64,000 nt of DNA from G965247775 sp965247775 (GCA_965247775.1 OZ252031.1:434001-498000); one strand, 5' to 3'. Positions 18,657-27,397 are shown, numbered from the stretch's first letter. Notes: a model not told the origin generated them from the sequence alone. Translations and numbers: made by a program.

Positions 18657-18986
18657 ATGGACAAGGCATGCACCCCACCCCGCCTGCGACCTGGCCCGCT
18701 GTGCCGTCGAGGGCAAGTCGCCCCGCACGGTCGCCGCCTACCGCGAGTCGCTCGCCCACTTCCAGCGCTCCCTGCGCGATGACGGAGCCCCGCTGGACCC
18801 CCACCGGATCCGCCCCGATCACGTCGTCGCTTCCCTCGCCCGCTTCGCCGCCCACAGCCCCGACACCCGCCACCGCGCCTTCCGCGAGGTGCGCTGCTTC
18901 TGCACCTGGCTGCGCGCCGCCGGCTACACCGACAACGACCCCTTCCGCGGCCTCCGCAACGTCCGCCTGCCTCGCAAGATCGTGCG
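18657..18986 (+). pseudogene. Tyrosine recombinase, N-terminal fragment (copy A)
   Basis: The DNA encodes the core-binding (SAM-like) domain of a XerC/D-type recombinase: VEGKSPRTVAAYRESLAHF, RIRPDHVVASLARFAA, HRAFREVRCFCTWLRAAGY and DPFRGLRNVRLPRKIV. It is near-identical in plan to copies B (47635) and C (60254). The first ~25 codons are shortened and out of frame. The catalytic domain is missing because the sequence joins a CaiB-like gene fragment at about 18985. The ~50 bases before the ATG also resemble those before copy B. Confidence 0.85.
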
Positions 18987-19316
18987 TGGCCGGCGCTGAA
19001 GGAGCGGGTCGTGGCGATCGTGCTGTCGAAGACGCGCGATGAGTGGGAGGCGATTATGGCGGGGAGCGACGTCTGCTTCGCGCCGGTGCTGGAGCCGACG
19101 GAAGCGCCGGACCATCCACAGGCGCAGGCGCGGGCGGCGTTCGTGGAGGTGGCGGGGGTGGTGCAGCCGGCGCCGGTGCCGCGCTTCGAGCGGACGCCGA
19201 GTGCGGTACAAGGGCCGCCGGCGCATCCGGGCCAGCACAGCACAGAGCTGTTGCAGGAGCTGGGCTACGAGGAGGAAGCGGCGCGTGCGCTGCGGGCGTC
19301 GGGGGCGGTGGCCTGA
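18987..19316 (+). pseudogene. CaiB/BaiF CoA-transferase family, C-terminal fragment
   Basis: The frame WPALKERVVAIVLSKTRDEW, then CFAPVLEPTEA, FVEVAGVVQPAPVPRF and LLQELGYEEE is the C-terminal ~110 residues of a family III CoA-transferase. About 280 N-terminal residues, including the catalytic Asp region, are absent. The junction with the recombinase fragment at about 18985 marks the truncation. An amidohydrolase gene follows at 19354, once perhaps part of the same operon. Confidence 0.85.
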
Positions 19317-19353
19317 TGCGAGGGAGATGCCGTTTTGAGGAGGAGTCCGGACG

Positions 19354-20226
19354 ATGATGATCGCGGATGCGCAAGTGCACGTGTGGGAGGCGGAGCGTCC
19401 CACTGATCCCTGGCCGGCCGGGGGGCAGGAAGCGGCGGCGCGGCACCGGCCGCCGCTCAGCCCGGCGGCGCTGCTGGAAGAAATGGATGCGGCGGGGGTG
19501 GAGCGGGCGGTGCTGGTGCCGCCGTTCTTCGAGGGATACCGCAACGGCTACGCGATCCAGGCGTCGCGCGATCACCCAGAGCGGTTCCGGGTGATGCCGC
19601 GCCTGGACCTGCGCGCCGCGGACGGGCCGAGGCGGCTGGAGGCGCTGCTGAGGGAGCCGGCGGTGGCGGGGCTTCGCTTCGTCTTCGTGCCGGCGGCGGG
19701 GGTGGTACTGAACGACGGCGCGGCGGATTGGTTGTGGCCGATCGCGGCGGAGCGGGAGGTGCCGGTGATGCTGCATGTGCCGGGACAACTGGAAGAGGCG
19801 GGGCGTTTGGCGAGCACGTTCCCCAGTCTGCGCTTGACGATCGATCACCTGGGCCTCAGCGGCGGGGCGAAGGACGGGGCGATCGCGGCGGAGATCGATG
19901 ATCTGGTGGCGCTGCACGTACATCGAAACGTGTGCGTGAAGGCTTCGACGCTGCCGTACTACAGCAGTGAGCCGTATCCCTACCCGTCGTTGCATCCCTT
20001 GCTGGCGCGGGTGCTGGACGCCTTCGGTCCGGAGCGGGTCTTCTGGGGGTCCGATCTGTCGCGGTTGCCCGGCAGCTACGCGCAGCTCGTCGCGCTCTTT
20101 CGCGAGGAGTTGCCGTTTCTGCGCGGGGCGGCGCTGTCGGCGGTGATGGGGGAGAGCCTCTGCGCCTGGCTGGAGTGGCCGGCGCACCTGGACGCGGGGG
20201 TTCCGCCGCCGAGTGGCGAGCGGTGA
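19354..20226 (+). CDS. Amidohydrolase-family (metal-dependent TIM barrel) protein
   Basis: A 290-residue amidohydrolase-2 type enzyme, as in 2-pyrone-4,6-dicarboxylate hydrolases and gamma-resorcylate-type decarboxylases. The N-terminal metal motif is ADAQVHVW (one His where HxH is usual). Further metal or substrate ligands are likely in VMLHVPG, TIDHLGLS and WGSDLSR (conserved Asp). ATG at 19354 follows AGGAGGAG. The Gln in place of the first His is a mild departure that also occurs in family members. It probably hydrolyses or decarboxylates a small acid. Confidence 0.83.
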   Translation: MMIADAQVHVWEAERPTDPWPAGGQEAAARHRPPLSPAALLEEMDAAGVERAVLVPPFFEGYRNGYAIQASRDHPERFRVMPRLDLRAADGPRRLEALLREPAVAGLRFVFVPAAGVVLNDGAADWLWPIAAEREVPVMLHVPGQLEEAGRLASTFPSLRLTIDHLGLSGGAKDGAIAAEIDDLVALHVHRNVCVKASTLPYYSSEPYPYPSLHPLLARVLDAFGPERVFWGSDLSRLPGSYAQLVALFREELPFLRGAALSAVMGESLCAWLEWPAHLDAGVPPPSGER

Positions 20227-20330
20227 TGGCGATGTCGGGTGGGGCAGGAGTGCGCCAGCGCTCGTTGCGGCCGCGGGGGCGGTTTGGTGGGGCGGGAAAG
20301 CGCCGTTAGACTGGGGGAGCGCCGGACCGA

Positions 20331-20405
20331 GCGGGAGTAGCTCAGTGGTAGAGCATCTGCTTCCCAAGCAGAGGGTCGCGGGTTCGAGTCCCGTCTCCCG
20401 CTCCA
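20331..20405 (+). tRNA. tRNA-Gly(CCC)
   Basis: A complete cloverleaf. The 7-bp acceptor (GCGGGAG with CTCCCGC), D arm GCTC/GAGC, anticodon stem TCTGC/GCAGA with loop TTCCCAA (anticodon CCC), T arm with TTCGAGT, discriminator T and an encoded CCA are all present. A diverged copy of its 3' 45 bases occurs at 62564-62608. A fragment of a tyrosine recombinase begins 86 bases downstream. Both facts mark it as an integration hotspot. Confidence 0.97.
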
Positions 20406-20491
20406 GACCGCCCAACTCATGAAGAGACCGAGCCGTCGCCGGAGCCGCCGAGGGGCGGGCGTCGTCCACCCTCTGCTTTCGAGGCAGGACG

Positions 20492-20587
20492 ATGGGCCGG
20501 CGCTACGCGGCCACCGACGCCGCCGCCAAGGCCGCCGCCGTGCACGCCGCCTTCAGCCCGGCCGCCCGTCTGCTGGCCCCCGGCTGA
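20492..20587 (+). pseudogene. Tyrosine recombinase, C-terminal fragment (copy E)
   Basis: A 31-codon piece, MGRRYAATDAAAKAAAVHAA followed by FSPAARLLAPG and a stop. It aligns with the extreme C-terminus of copies B (VRRYSAT...HAAFSPGDGM) and D (VRRYAATEA), including the catalytic Tyr. Nothing else of the gene is present. It lies just downstream of tRNA-Gly(CCC), as expected for the remains of a tRNA-integrating element. Confidence 0.75.
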
Positions 20588-20657
20588 GCGCCCGCCGGCC
20601 CCCAGAAGGCGGCTTACCTCCTTACCAACCCCCCGATCGATACCAGAGGTATCGAAT

Positions 20658-20685
20658 GGGAATTACATACCAGGGTAGACAGGCG
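20658..20685 (+). repeat. IS1595 left terminal inverted repeat
   Basis: Twenty-eight bases beginning GGGAATTACATACCAGGG, the exact reverse complement of 22751-22778. The 8-bp target duplication TATCGAAT immediately precedes it. Confidence 0.97.
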
Positions 20686-20726
20686 GCTGTAAGTCTACTA
20701 TAATCTCTTTATTGGAGGGTGCAGCG

Positions 20727-21659
20727 ATGGCCAAGCAGGGACCGGGGCGAAACGAACGCAAGGGGATCACCTTTGTTGAGGTGATGCAGCTCTTCCCGGA
20801 CGACGCGGCATCCGAGGCATGGTTCGCCGAGATTCGCTGGCCGGACGGGCCGATCTGCCCGCGCTGCGAATCGGCCAACGTGCAGGACGGGGCCAAGCAC
20901 CCGAGGATGCGCTACCACTGCCGCGCCTGCCGCAAGTACTTCTCGGTCAAAACGGGAACGGTGATGGAGGGATCGAAGCTGGGCTACCAGGTCTGGGCGC
21001 TCGCGATTTTCATCCTTAATACGGGCCTCAAGGGAACGTCGTCCATGAAGCTCCACCGCGACCTGGGCGTCACCCAGAAGACGGCGTGGCACCTGGCGCA
21101 CCGTATCCGCGAATCCTACCGACAGGATCTCCCGCCATTCACTGGCCCCGTCGAAGCCGACGAGACATTCATCGGCGGCAAGGAGGGCAACAAGCACTCA
21201 TCGAAGAAGCTCCGGGCGGGTCGCGGTCCCGTCGGCAAGACCGCCGTCGCGGGCGTCAAGGACCGCGCCACGAACCGCGTCCGTGCTGCCGTCGTTCCGG
21301 GGACGGACGGCCCGACACTCAAAGGCTTCATCGCGGAGCGGGTCAATCGGGATGCGATGGTCTACACGGACGAGCACCTCGGCTATCGGGGACTCCCGAA
21401 TCACGGGGCCGTCCGCCATGGGGTGGGCGAGTTCGTGCGCGAGCAGGCGCACACGAACGGCGTGGAATCGTTCTGGTCACTCCTCAAGCGTGGCTACCAA
21501 GGGACGTATCACCAGATGAGCCCGAAACACCTGGACCGTTACGGGTCCGAATTTGCGGGACGGCATAATCAGCGCTCCCTCGACACCGCCGAGCAGATGC
21601 ACTCCGTTGCCCGTGGTCTCGTGGGGAAGCGTCTCCAGTACCGGGAGCTGACGGCCTAG
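20727..21659 (+). CDS. IS1595-family (ISXO2-like DDE) transposase
   Basis: A 310-residue transposase. Residues ~40-75 are a zinc ribbon (CPRCES...YHCRACRKYFS) with TVMEGSKLGYQVWALAIF. A helix-turn-helix region (LGVTQKTAWHLAHRIRES) follows, then the DDE/DDN core: first acid in VEADETFIGG, second in VYTDEHLGY, and the final Asn/Glu region in HTNGVESFWSLLKRG. Start ATG 20727 follows GGAGGG. Length is normal for the family and no damage is seen, so it is probably active. Confidence 0.96.
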   Translation: MAKQGPGRNERKGITFVEVMQLFPDDAASEAWFAEIRWPDGPICPRCESANVQDGAKHPRMRYHCRACRKYFSVKTGTVMEGSKLGYQVWALAIFILNTGLKGTSSMKLHRDLGVTQKTAWHLAHRIRESYRQDLPPFTGPVEADETFIGGKEGNKHSSKKLRAGRGPVGKTAVAGVKDRATNRVRAAVVPGTDGPTLKGFIAERVNRDAMVYTDEHLGYRGLPNHGAVRHGVGEFVREQAHTNGVESFWSLLKRGYQGTYHQMSPKHLDRYGSEFAGRHNQRSLDTAEQMHSVARGLVGKRLQYRELTA

Positions 21660-21798
21660 GCCATCGCAAGTTGGGGTGCAGGATCCCCCCTTTAAGCTAA
21701 CCTCCACGCAGTAACGCTTAGAAGCTAGTCGCTAGCTCAAAACTTGCTTGATCTCTTGCCCGCGCGTGACTATGATGAAGCCAGGAAGCGAGGTAGTC

Positions 21799-22548
21799 AT
21801 GGAAATGGCCAAGCGGCCGCGCAGCCCTTCTTATCCACGATCGGGGTTACGGGAAACGATTGCGCGGGTGCGGAAAATCAAGGACTTGCATGCGCAGACG
21901 GACATTGAGCGGGAGGCGGCCTGTCTAGCGATGGGATACACCACGAGCAAGAGCGGTGCTGCGCAGGGATCCCTTTCAGCCGCGTTGGCCTACGGTCTCC
22001 TAGAGACTCGTGGGAAAGGGTCTGTCGGGGTGAGCAAGGCGGGCATGATCGTGCTTGTTGGAGAGGAACCTGCGCGATCGGAAGCCCTGAGGGAGGCTGC
22101 CCAAGCGCCCTCGCTCCATCAGAAACTGAACGATCATTTTGCCGGGGATGCGATCCCGTCGCAAAGAACGATTGAGGCCCATTTGGAGATAGAGGGATTC
22201 ACGAAGGGAGCCGCTACAACAGCCGCAAAGCAGTATATTGAGGCGATCGATTTCGCGGGCCAAAAATCAGTCAATGAAAGTGGTGGTGGTTTCGTCGGTC
22301 AGCCTACTAGTGTTGCGGAAGCGCAACCCGAAGGAGGCCCAATGCCGATGTCAACCGCGACAGGATTTCAGACCCAGCTCAGGGGGAAACTGCCCGATGG
22401 GAACGAGTTCGCGCTGAACACGCGAGAGCCCATCAGTCTCACCATTCTCGCGGAGGTGCTCGAAGTCTTCTCCAGGACCAAGAGTGAACCGCCTGTCGAA
22501 TCGCAGGAGCCAGTGAAAGAAGACGACGCTCCCTCCTTCGACGATTAG
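21799..22548 (+). CDS. IS1595 passenger protein 1, unknown function
   Basis: About 249 residues lying inside the IS1595 ends on the transposase strand. The N-terminal half (LRETIARVRKIKDLHAQTDI then AACLAMGYTTSKSGAAQGSL) looks like a winged-helix, DNA-binding type fold. The C-terminal third is low-complexity and acidic. GC content and codon use differ from the chromosomal neighbours. I recognise no named family. Its position suggests cargo or an accessory regulator carried by the element. ATG 21799 is chosen with GCGAGG upstream; ATG 21748 and 21805 are alternatives. Confidence 0.7.
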   Translation: MEMAKRPRSPSYPRSGLRETIARVRKIKDLHAQTDIEREAACLAMGYTTSKSGAAQGSLSAALAYGLLETRGKGSVGVSKAGMIVLVGEEPARSEALREAAQAPSLHQKLNDHFAGDAIPSQRTIEAHLEIEGFTKGAATTAAKQYIEAIDFAGQKSVNESGGGFVGQPTSVAEAQPEGGPMPMSTATGFQTQLRGKLPDGNEFALNTREPISLTILAEVLEVFSRTKSEPPVESQEPVKEDDAPSFDD

Positions 22549-22574
22549 CGGTACCAACCGCCTGGGGAACACGT

Positions 22575-22742
22575 ATGTCCGACAACAATGCCGAACCGCG
22601 CAAGCGGGGACGGCCTCCGTTGCCGATGCCGGAACCGATCGATGACACCCCAGAGAACGTCGCGCGAGCGATCCTGAACGTGCCGCCCAAGAAGCCCGGC
22701 GAGTGGCGCTACCTCAAAGAGTGGACGCAGCGCAAACGCTAG
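22575..22742 (+). CDS. IS1595 passenger protein 2, 55 residues
   Basis: A small ORF: MSDNNAEPRKRGRPPLPMPE, then a DDTPENVARAILNVPPKKPGE segment and WRYLKEWTQRKR. It has an AT-hook-like RGRPP motif and a basic end. It stops 8 bases before the right inverted repeat. Similar short RGRP...PENVARAI...PPKK proteins accompany mobile elements. The function is unknown; DNA binding is plausible from composition. Confidence 0.65.
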   Translation: MSDNNAEPRKRGRPPLPMPEPIDDTPENVARAILNVPPKKPGEWRYLKEWTQRKR

Positions 22743-22750
22743 CGGTCCCT

Positions 22751-22778
22751 CGCCTGTCTACCCTGGTATGTAATTCCC
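22751..22778 (-). repeat. IS1595 right terminal inverted repeat
   Basis: Exact reverse complement of the left end. The second copy of the TATCGAAT target duplication follows it at 22779-22786. Confidence 0.97.
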
Positions 22779-22904
22779 TATCGAATGGTAAGCGTTGCTA
22801 TTGGATCGGAGCCGGGAAGGTAACTTACCAGGGGGCAGCATCCGATGCTTCCTCGGGTCGGCAGCGCGCGGCGACCGCGGCGTCGGACGGCTCGGTCAGC
22901 GTGA

Positions 22905-23045
22905 CGGGCGGGGTCCGCGTCCCACTCCCCGCCGATCCGGTTCAGCGCGACGTTGAGCAGCCGGGCATCCTCAGCCGAGAGGTCGAGCAGGATCACCGGC
23001 ACCGTGGGGAGCCCGCAACCCCGGCCGGCGAGCCCTGCGCACGCG
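22905..23045 (-). pseudogene. ParB-like nuclease-domain remnant
   Basis: The minus strand encodes GLPTVPVILLDLSAEDARLL followed by NVALNRIGGEWD, the second half of a ParB/Srx-like N-terminal domain as found in phage and plasmid ParB-methylase proteins. No start, no catalytic GxxR segment and no C-terminal domain remain, and the frame closes in IS1595-flanking DNA. It is a fragment only. Confidence 0.6.
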
Positions 23046-23072
23046 AGATCGCGGCTCTGATCGGAGGGCGTC

Positions 23073-23330
23073 ATGGCTGAACAGTGTTCGGGGTGCCGGA
23101 GGGCCATTCCCCCGGGCGGTCGGGGATTCCTCTTCGGCGACAAGGGACGTGCACTGTGCTCGTCGTGTGGCGTGATCTACTGCCTCGACTGCTTCGACAC
23201 ACTGACGAAGTCGCCGATGCGCTGGCATAGGCCGCCTGAGTGGTTTTCTCTCTTCTTCTTCATCCGCGACCGTGATTGCCGGGAGTGCGGCCGCCGTGTG
23301 GGCGACCCGGTGCAGTTTCTGGGCGGCTGA
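23073..23330 (+). CDS. Small zinc-binding protein (copy 1)
   Basis: An 85-residue protein with three cysteine pairs: CSGC near residue 5, CSSCGVIYCLDC in the middle, and CRECG near the end. The spacing suggests one or two structural zinc sites (treble-clef or zinc-ribbon like). GGAGG lies just before the ATG. The same design occurs on the other strand at 27019-27285, with matching CSAC, CCACGEHYCWDC and CRRCG blocks, so these are paralogues about 4 kb apart. The function is unknown. Confidence 0.65.
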   Translation: MAEQCSGCRRAIPPGGRGFLFGDKGRALCSSCGVIYCLDCFDTLTKSPMRWHRPPEWFSLFFFIRDRDCRECGRRVGDPVQFLGG

Positions 23331-23603
23331 AGCTTCCCAGGAGGTCCCGGCCCGAATGCCGAGCCGCCAACCCGCATCCGGAGGATCGGGCCGTCTGGCT
23401 AGCCATCTGGATCCTTGGTCAGAACGCGACCGCACCGCTGGATACGCCGCTGATGCACAGCCGCGACGACTCTTCCTTCGGCGCGCCCGCTATCCATCAG
23501 GCTGCCCGTGAGCGTCCCCGGACGGGGGGGCGATCGTGGTCGCGGGAATAGTGCGCTAAAAACCCCAATGCGAGGGTCGCCGCCGCCGCCACACAGCTCG
23601 GGA

Positions 23604-24782
23604 TCAACCCGGATACATGCCCCGCGGGCTCTCGGTGAGCGTTTCGCTTCCCTCCGCTGTCACGAGGACGGTGTCCTCGATTCGTGTTCCCGCAATGTTG
23701 GGTAGAAGAAGACACGGTTCGACCGTGATTACCTCACCCGCTCGCAAGGGGTGGTCATCGAAGTAGTAATCCGGAATGTCGTGGATATCAATTCCGACAC
23801 CGTGCCCCAGAAGGCCGATCTTGTTCTCACCGAAGCCTTCCTGGGTCGCTATGTCAGTGGCGAGTTCGTTGAGCTGGCGCCCCGTTGCACCCGGCTTGAC
23901 CGCTTTCCGCACCTCCTCATTCATGAGGATGGTGGTATCCATCATGCGCTTCAGCTCGGGATCGAGGTCGCTATCGTCGCCCACCAGCCGGTGTCGGGAG
24001 ATGTCGCTGCAGTATCCCTCCACGCGTGGACAGACATCCAGCATTACCCACTCTCCCGCCTGCATCTTCCGGTCGTGGTACCGAGACGGCAAGTAGGTCC
24101 CGGTTGCCGTGTGCGGACCACATCCACCGACCGATTCGCCGCTGGGGTGGAGATCGCCGCCCGCCCGCATCTCGTACTCGCAAAGGAGCTGAACTTCGTA
24201 CTCGCTGCCACCCACCTCCACAGCTGCGAGCGCCTTGGTAGTCGCCGCGACCGCGACCTTGGCGGCGCGCCTCATGATGGCCAGCTCGGTCGGGCTCTTC
24301 ACCCGCCGAACGTGGGACATCAGATGGGTCGGCACGAATTCGGTCTCCGGTGCCGCCTTCTGAAGAGCCATGTAGTCTTTGGCGGGGAAGAGATACCAGT
24401 TGTCGATCCCAACTCTCTTGAATCCCCGCGCCGCGATAATCGGTCCTAGTTCAGCCCCGAGGTCGTCGGATCCAGCAGCGTCGGGATAGACCGACATTTC
24501 TTTGCAACGGTCTACGTCCCACGGCTGGTCGGTGCGCACCACAGGCTCGTCGTCGTCCGCGGAGAGGAGACAAGCCGCGGCGCCGAACATGTAGTAGCTC
24601 CCGTCCAGACGATTCTGCATTCCCGTGAAGCGAACGTAGTAGCTCGTCAGCCAGCGCACGTTCGCCTGGGCCTTCGCCGTCGAATAAGCGATGATGGCGT
24701 CGAATTCTTCCTCGGCCATCGCGAGTTGTGTCTTCTGGCGTCTCGCTGCATATTCGTCTTGAGTAATTGTGAACTCGTCCAT
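23604..24782 (-). CDS. M24 family metallopeptidase (Xaa-Pro aminopeptidase-like)
   Basis: A 392-residue pita-bread peptidase. The creatinase-like N-terminal domain (residues 1-165) is followed by the catalytic domain. Metal ligands are likely in VMLDVCPRVEGYCSDISR (two Asp), GHGVGIDIHDIP (His), VITVEPCL (Glu) and TRIEDTVLV (Glu). The protein is cytoplasmic, with no signal sequence. ATG 24782 is supported by GGAGA upstream. It is in the same direction as the enolase-superfamily gene just upstream, so the two may form one catabolic operon. Confidence 0.88.
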   Translation of the reverse strand: MDEFTITQDEYAARRQKTQLAMAEEEFDAIIAYSTAKAQANVRWLTSYYVRFTGMQNRLDGSYYMFGAAACLLSADDDEPVVRTDQPWDVDRCKEMSVYPDAAGSDDLGAELGPIIAARGFKRVGIDNWYLFPAKDYMALQKAAPETEFVPTHLMSHVRRVKSPTELAIMRRAAKVAVAATTKALAAVEVGGSEYEVQLLCEYEMRAGGDLHPSGESVGGCGPHTATGTYLPSRYHDRKMQAGEWVMLDVCPRVEGYCSDISRHRLVGDDSDLDPELKRMMDTTILMNEEVRKAVKPGATGRQLNELATDIATQEGFGENKIGLLGHGVGIDIHDIPDYYFDDHPLRAGEVITVEPCLLLPNIAGTRIEDTVLVTAEGSETLTESPRGMYPG

Positions 24783-24926
24783 TCCTGTCTCATCTCCTGT
24801 TCTGGCATCCTGGGCCGCACCGTCCGACGAGAGAGATGGCCGCGCGCGTCTTGGTCGCAGTGGGCCGTTTCTGGCACATCGCTGGGAGGTTCTTAGCATA
24901 CGACGCCGTCTCAATACGACGGTCGC

Positions 24927-26039
24927 CTAGGCGAGCTCCACGGTTTTCATCCGCTCGATCCTCTCAAAATCGATCTGCGCGCCCAGCCCAGGTCCGTCGA
25001 AGGGATGGACCGCGCCCTGTTCATCGATGTCGATGTCTTCGATCAACCCGTGTTTTTGCGCCTCGGCGGGCAACAACACTTCGAAGTATTCCGTGTTGGG
25101 AATGGCCGCCGCGAGATGGAGGATCGCGACGTTATTGAGCGAATTGCCACCGTGATGCAGCTCGTAATTCATGTGAAAGGCCTCCGCCAGATGCGCTGCC
25201 TTCTGGCACGCCGTTAGCCCACCCTTCAATGCGACATCACCGCGCAGGTAGTCGGTTGCCTGCGCGGTCAGCCACGGGGCGTAGGCGGTCAGCTCCACGG
25301 AGGGCTGCTCTGTCGCCATGATGGGGATATCAAGCCGCTGCTTCAGCTTCACGTATCCGTAGATGTCATCGGCCGCTAGCGGGTCCTCGTACCAGTAGAA
25401 GCCGAGCTCTTCAAGGGCCCGCCCCACCCTCACGGCGGCAGGAAAGTCGTAGGACCAAGTCGAGTCCAGCATCAGGCGAAAATCGTCGCCCACCGCTTTG
25501 CGCACGGTCTCGCAGACCTTGATGTCGAGTTCGGGTTCAGCGGGCGGGTGAATTTTGTACGCCGGCCACCCCGACTCCTTGATCGCGACCGCCTCTTCGG
25601 CGTAGGCCTCGGGCGCGGGGAGCACGGCGGAACTCGCGTAGGCGGGGACGGCGTCGCGATACGACCCGAGGAGTTGGTGTAGGGGAAGGCCCGCGAACTT
25701 CGCTGCCAAGTCCCAGAGCGCCACGTCGATGGCCCCGACGATGCGTAAGGCCTGGCCCCGCGCGTGCCGAAACATGGCCTGGTTTATCCGTTCGCGGGCG
25801 AACGCGTCCTCACCAATCAGCAGTGGCTTGAAGCGGCTTATCAACAGTGCAGCATCCCAATCAGCGGGCGCCAAGGACGATCCCACGAAGGCGTGGCCCT
25901 CGAGGCCCTCGTCGGTGGAAATCCGCACGAGCCCTAGCTGGCTGCTTCCGCTCTCGCTGCTCGCGACGGAACGCGTGTAGCGTGTGGGTGGAATGTCGGC
26001 CCATTCCCATATCGTCACGCTCACGTCGGAGATGCGCAT
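24927..26039 (-). CDS. Enolase-superfamily enzyme (mandelate racemase/muconate lactonizing type)
   Basis: A 370-residue member of the enolase superfamily. It has a capping domain (residues 1-115), then the barrel with YKIHP (Lys on strand 2), metal ligands in LMLDSTWSYDF (Asp), WYEDPL (Glu) and TEQPS (Glu), and the His segment HHGGNSLNN. All three metal-binding acids are present. These enzymes abstract an alpha proton from a carboxylate to racemise, dehydrate or lactonise. The specific substrate cannot be assigned. Confidence 0.9.
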   Translation of the reverse strand: MRISDVSVTIWEWADIPPTRYTRSVASSESGSSQLGLVRISTDEGLEGHAFVGSSLAPADWDAALLISRFKPLLIGEDAFARERINQAMFRHARGQALRIVGAIDVALWDLAAKFAGLPLHQLLGSYRDAVPAYASSAVLPAPEAYAEEAVAIKESGWPAYKIHPPAEPELDIKVCETVRKAVGDDFRLMLDSTWSYDFPAAVRVGRALEELGFYWYEDPLAADDIYGYVKLKQRLDIPIMATEQPSVELTAYAPWLTAQATDYLRGDVALKGGLTACQKAAHLAEAFHMNYELHHGGNSLNNVAILHLAAAIPNTEYFEVLLPAEAQKHGLIEDIDIDEQGAVHPFDGPGLGAQIDFERIERMKTVELA

Positions 26040-27018
26040 CCTATCGCCCCCTCACGGATTGGATCGGATGGATGCTAGCGCACTGCAGCCTGCATGCGGC
26101 CGGAGAGATCGGCTGGCCCCGGCAGCGCTCGGCCTGCGCACTGACAACGATCGATCGCATCGGATCGGCCCCAACTTCACCCAGCATGCGCCGATCGACA
26201 CCGCCAGCGACGGGTTCCGTGCTCATACTTTTGCAACGGAGCCGTCAGCGGCCACTTCGCCTGATGCGATGATCACTCTTCCCGTTTCCATATTCGTGGA
26301 CGCGCCTGGCGCCGGCTCGGGCCGGAGCTGGGGCACGGAACGGGGCTCCGGCTCAACGAGTGGTCGTTGACTGGCTCGCTCCTGATCGTCGCGGGTATCG
26401 CTGTAACCGATCAGGGCGATCCGGCCGCGCCCACGTCCAGGAGACGGCTATGCTGGTCGGAGATCGACTCGATGCGATGTAGTTCGGCGGAGAGTGAAAC
26501 GCCACGACCGTTGGCCATCTTCGATTCCAGTCAGACCGGCTCGACGCCAGCATCACCGCAATGCTGCGAGATCTGTCGTCCGTTGCGGCGGATGGGGGCG
26601 GCCTGACGGTGCCGAGCGCGAATGTCCGGGGAGTGGTCCGGCGGTCGTGTTCTGCGGCCGCGGCGTGATCGCCGTAGCCACGCCTATTACCTGAGTCGGT
26701 GCGACGTCCCTCCCGTATCATCGAGGCCGACGGCGTCGCGTCCGGACCTCCGCTGTTCTATTCGCGACCTCGGCCTGCAGGCCACCCTCGACCATGTGCG
26801 GGCGTGCGCGCTCCCGCTGGGTGCCGACCCCTCGATTTCGTTGGCACGGTGGTCGACGAGTGCCATCTTCGCCGGTGTCGTTGTTCGATCCGCCCGAAAC
26901 CCGATCGCCCTCACGCCCCTTCCCCGTGGCTGGAAGGTGAGGTTTCGGGCAGCTGGCCACGCTGCCTGTAGCAATCCGGGGTGTCAGATACTGGCGAAAC
27001 CGCACCCGTGCGGTTCGA
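26040..27018. other. Gene-free stretch of about 1 kb
   Basis: Open frames here are short, arginine/proline-rich and without recognisable motifs on either strand. I see no gene, repeat or RNA that can be supported. Confidence 0.45.
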
Positions 27019-27285
27019 CTAGCCGCCCGAATAGCCGCTCAACAGCGGCTTTTCCGACATCCGCTCACCACACCGTCTGCAGAGGCGATGGCGGGTGAAC
27101 AGCGGCACCCTCCTCCACCAACGGTCTTCTGACGCGGTCTCGAGCTTATGCGAGCAGTCCCAGCAGTAGTGCTCCCCGCACGCACAGCATGTAAGCCACC
27201 CTGCGTTGCGGCGAACGAGCGAGTTGCCTTCCCGCGCACAGGCGGAGCACATGTCCCGAACACTGGACGGATTCAGCAGGTACAT
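27019..27285 (-). CDS. Small zinc-binding protein (copy 2)
   Basis: An 88-residue paralogue of the 23073-23330 protein. CSAC, then CCACGEHYCWDC, then WWRRVPLF and CRRCG keep the order and spacing of the cysteine pairs. The start at 27285 is tentative; an internal ATG at 27252 would place the first Cys pair right at the N-terminus. A second zinc-ribbon fragment lies immediately upstream. The function is unknown. Confidence 0.6.
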   Translation of the reverse strand: MYLLNPSSVRDMCSACAREGNSLVRRNAGWLTCCACGEHYCWDCSHKLETASEDRWWRRVPLFTRHRLCRRCGERMSEKPLLSGYSGG

Positions 27286-27289
27286 TGTC

Positions 27290-27397
27290 CTACCGGGAGG
27301 GGTGAAGCCGGTCTCCTGCCGTCACCCCGGCTGCGCACGGCTCGCGCGCTCGCGACGATTCGGGATTCTCAGCACCGCATTTCGAGCAGACAAGCAT
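27290..27397 (-). pseudogene. Zinc-ribbon N-terminal fragment
   Basis: MLVCSKCGAENPESSRAREP then CAAG resembles the start of zinc-ribbon proteins (MxCxxCGxENPxxxxFCxxCG), but the second knuckle is incomplete and the frame stops after 35 codons. It is probably a truncated gene. Confidence 0.45.

Larger units (their letters stand above)
20658..22778 (+). mobile_element. Complete IS1595-family insertion sequence with passenger genes
   Basis: The 2121-bp element is bounded by perfect 28-bp inverted repeats at 20658-20685 and 22751-22778. It is flanked by an 8-bp target duplication, TATCGAAT, at 20650-20657 and 22779-22786; 8 bp is the usual size for IS1595. It carries one intact ISXO2-like transposase and two passenger genes of lower GC. 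The empty target contained a 7-bp palindrome (CGATACC AGA GGTATCG, 20638-20654) overlapping the duplicated site. Perfect ends and an undamaged transposase indicate a recent insertion. Confidence 0.96.

Noticed and set aside
22905..23045. Intact ParB-like gene
   Set aside because: Only the second half of the domain is readable; there is no start, no catalytic first half and no C-terminal domain.
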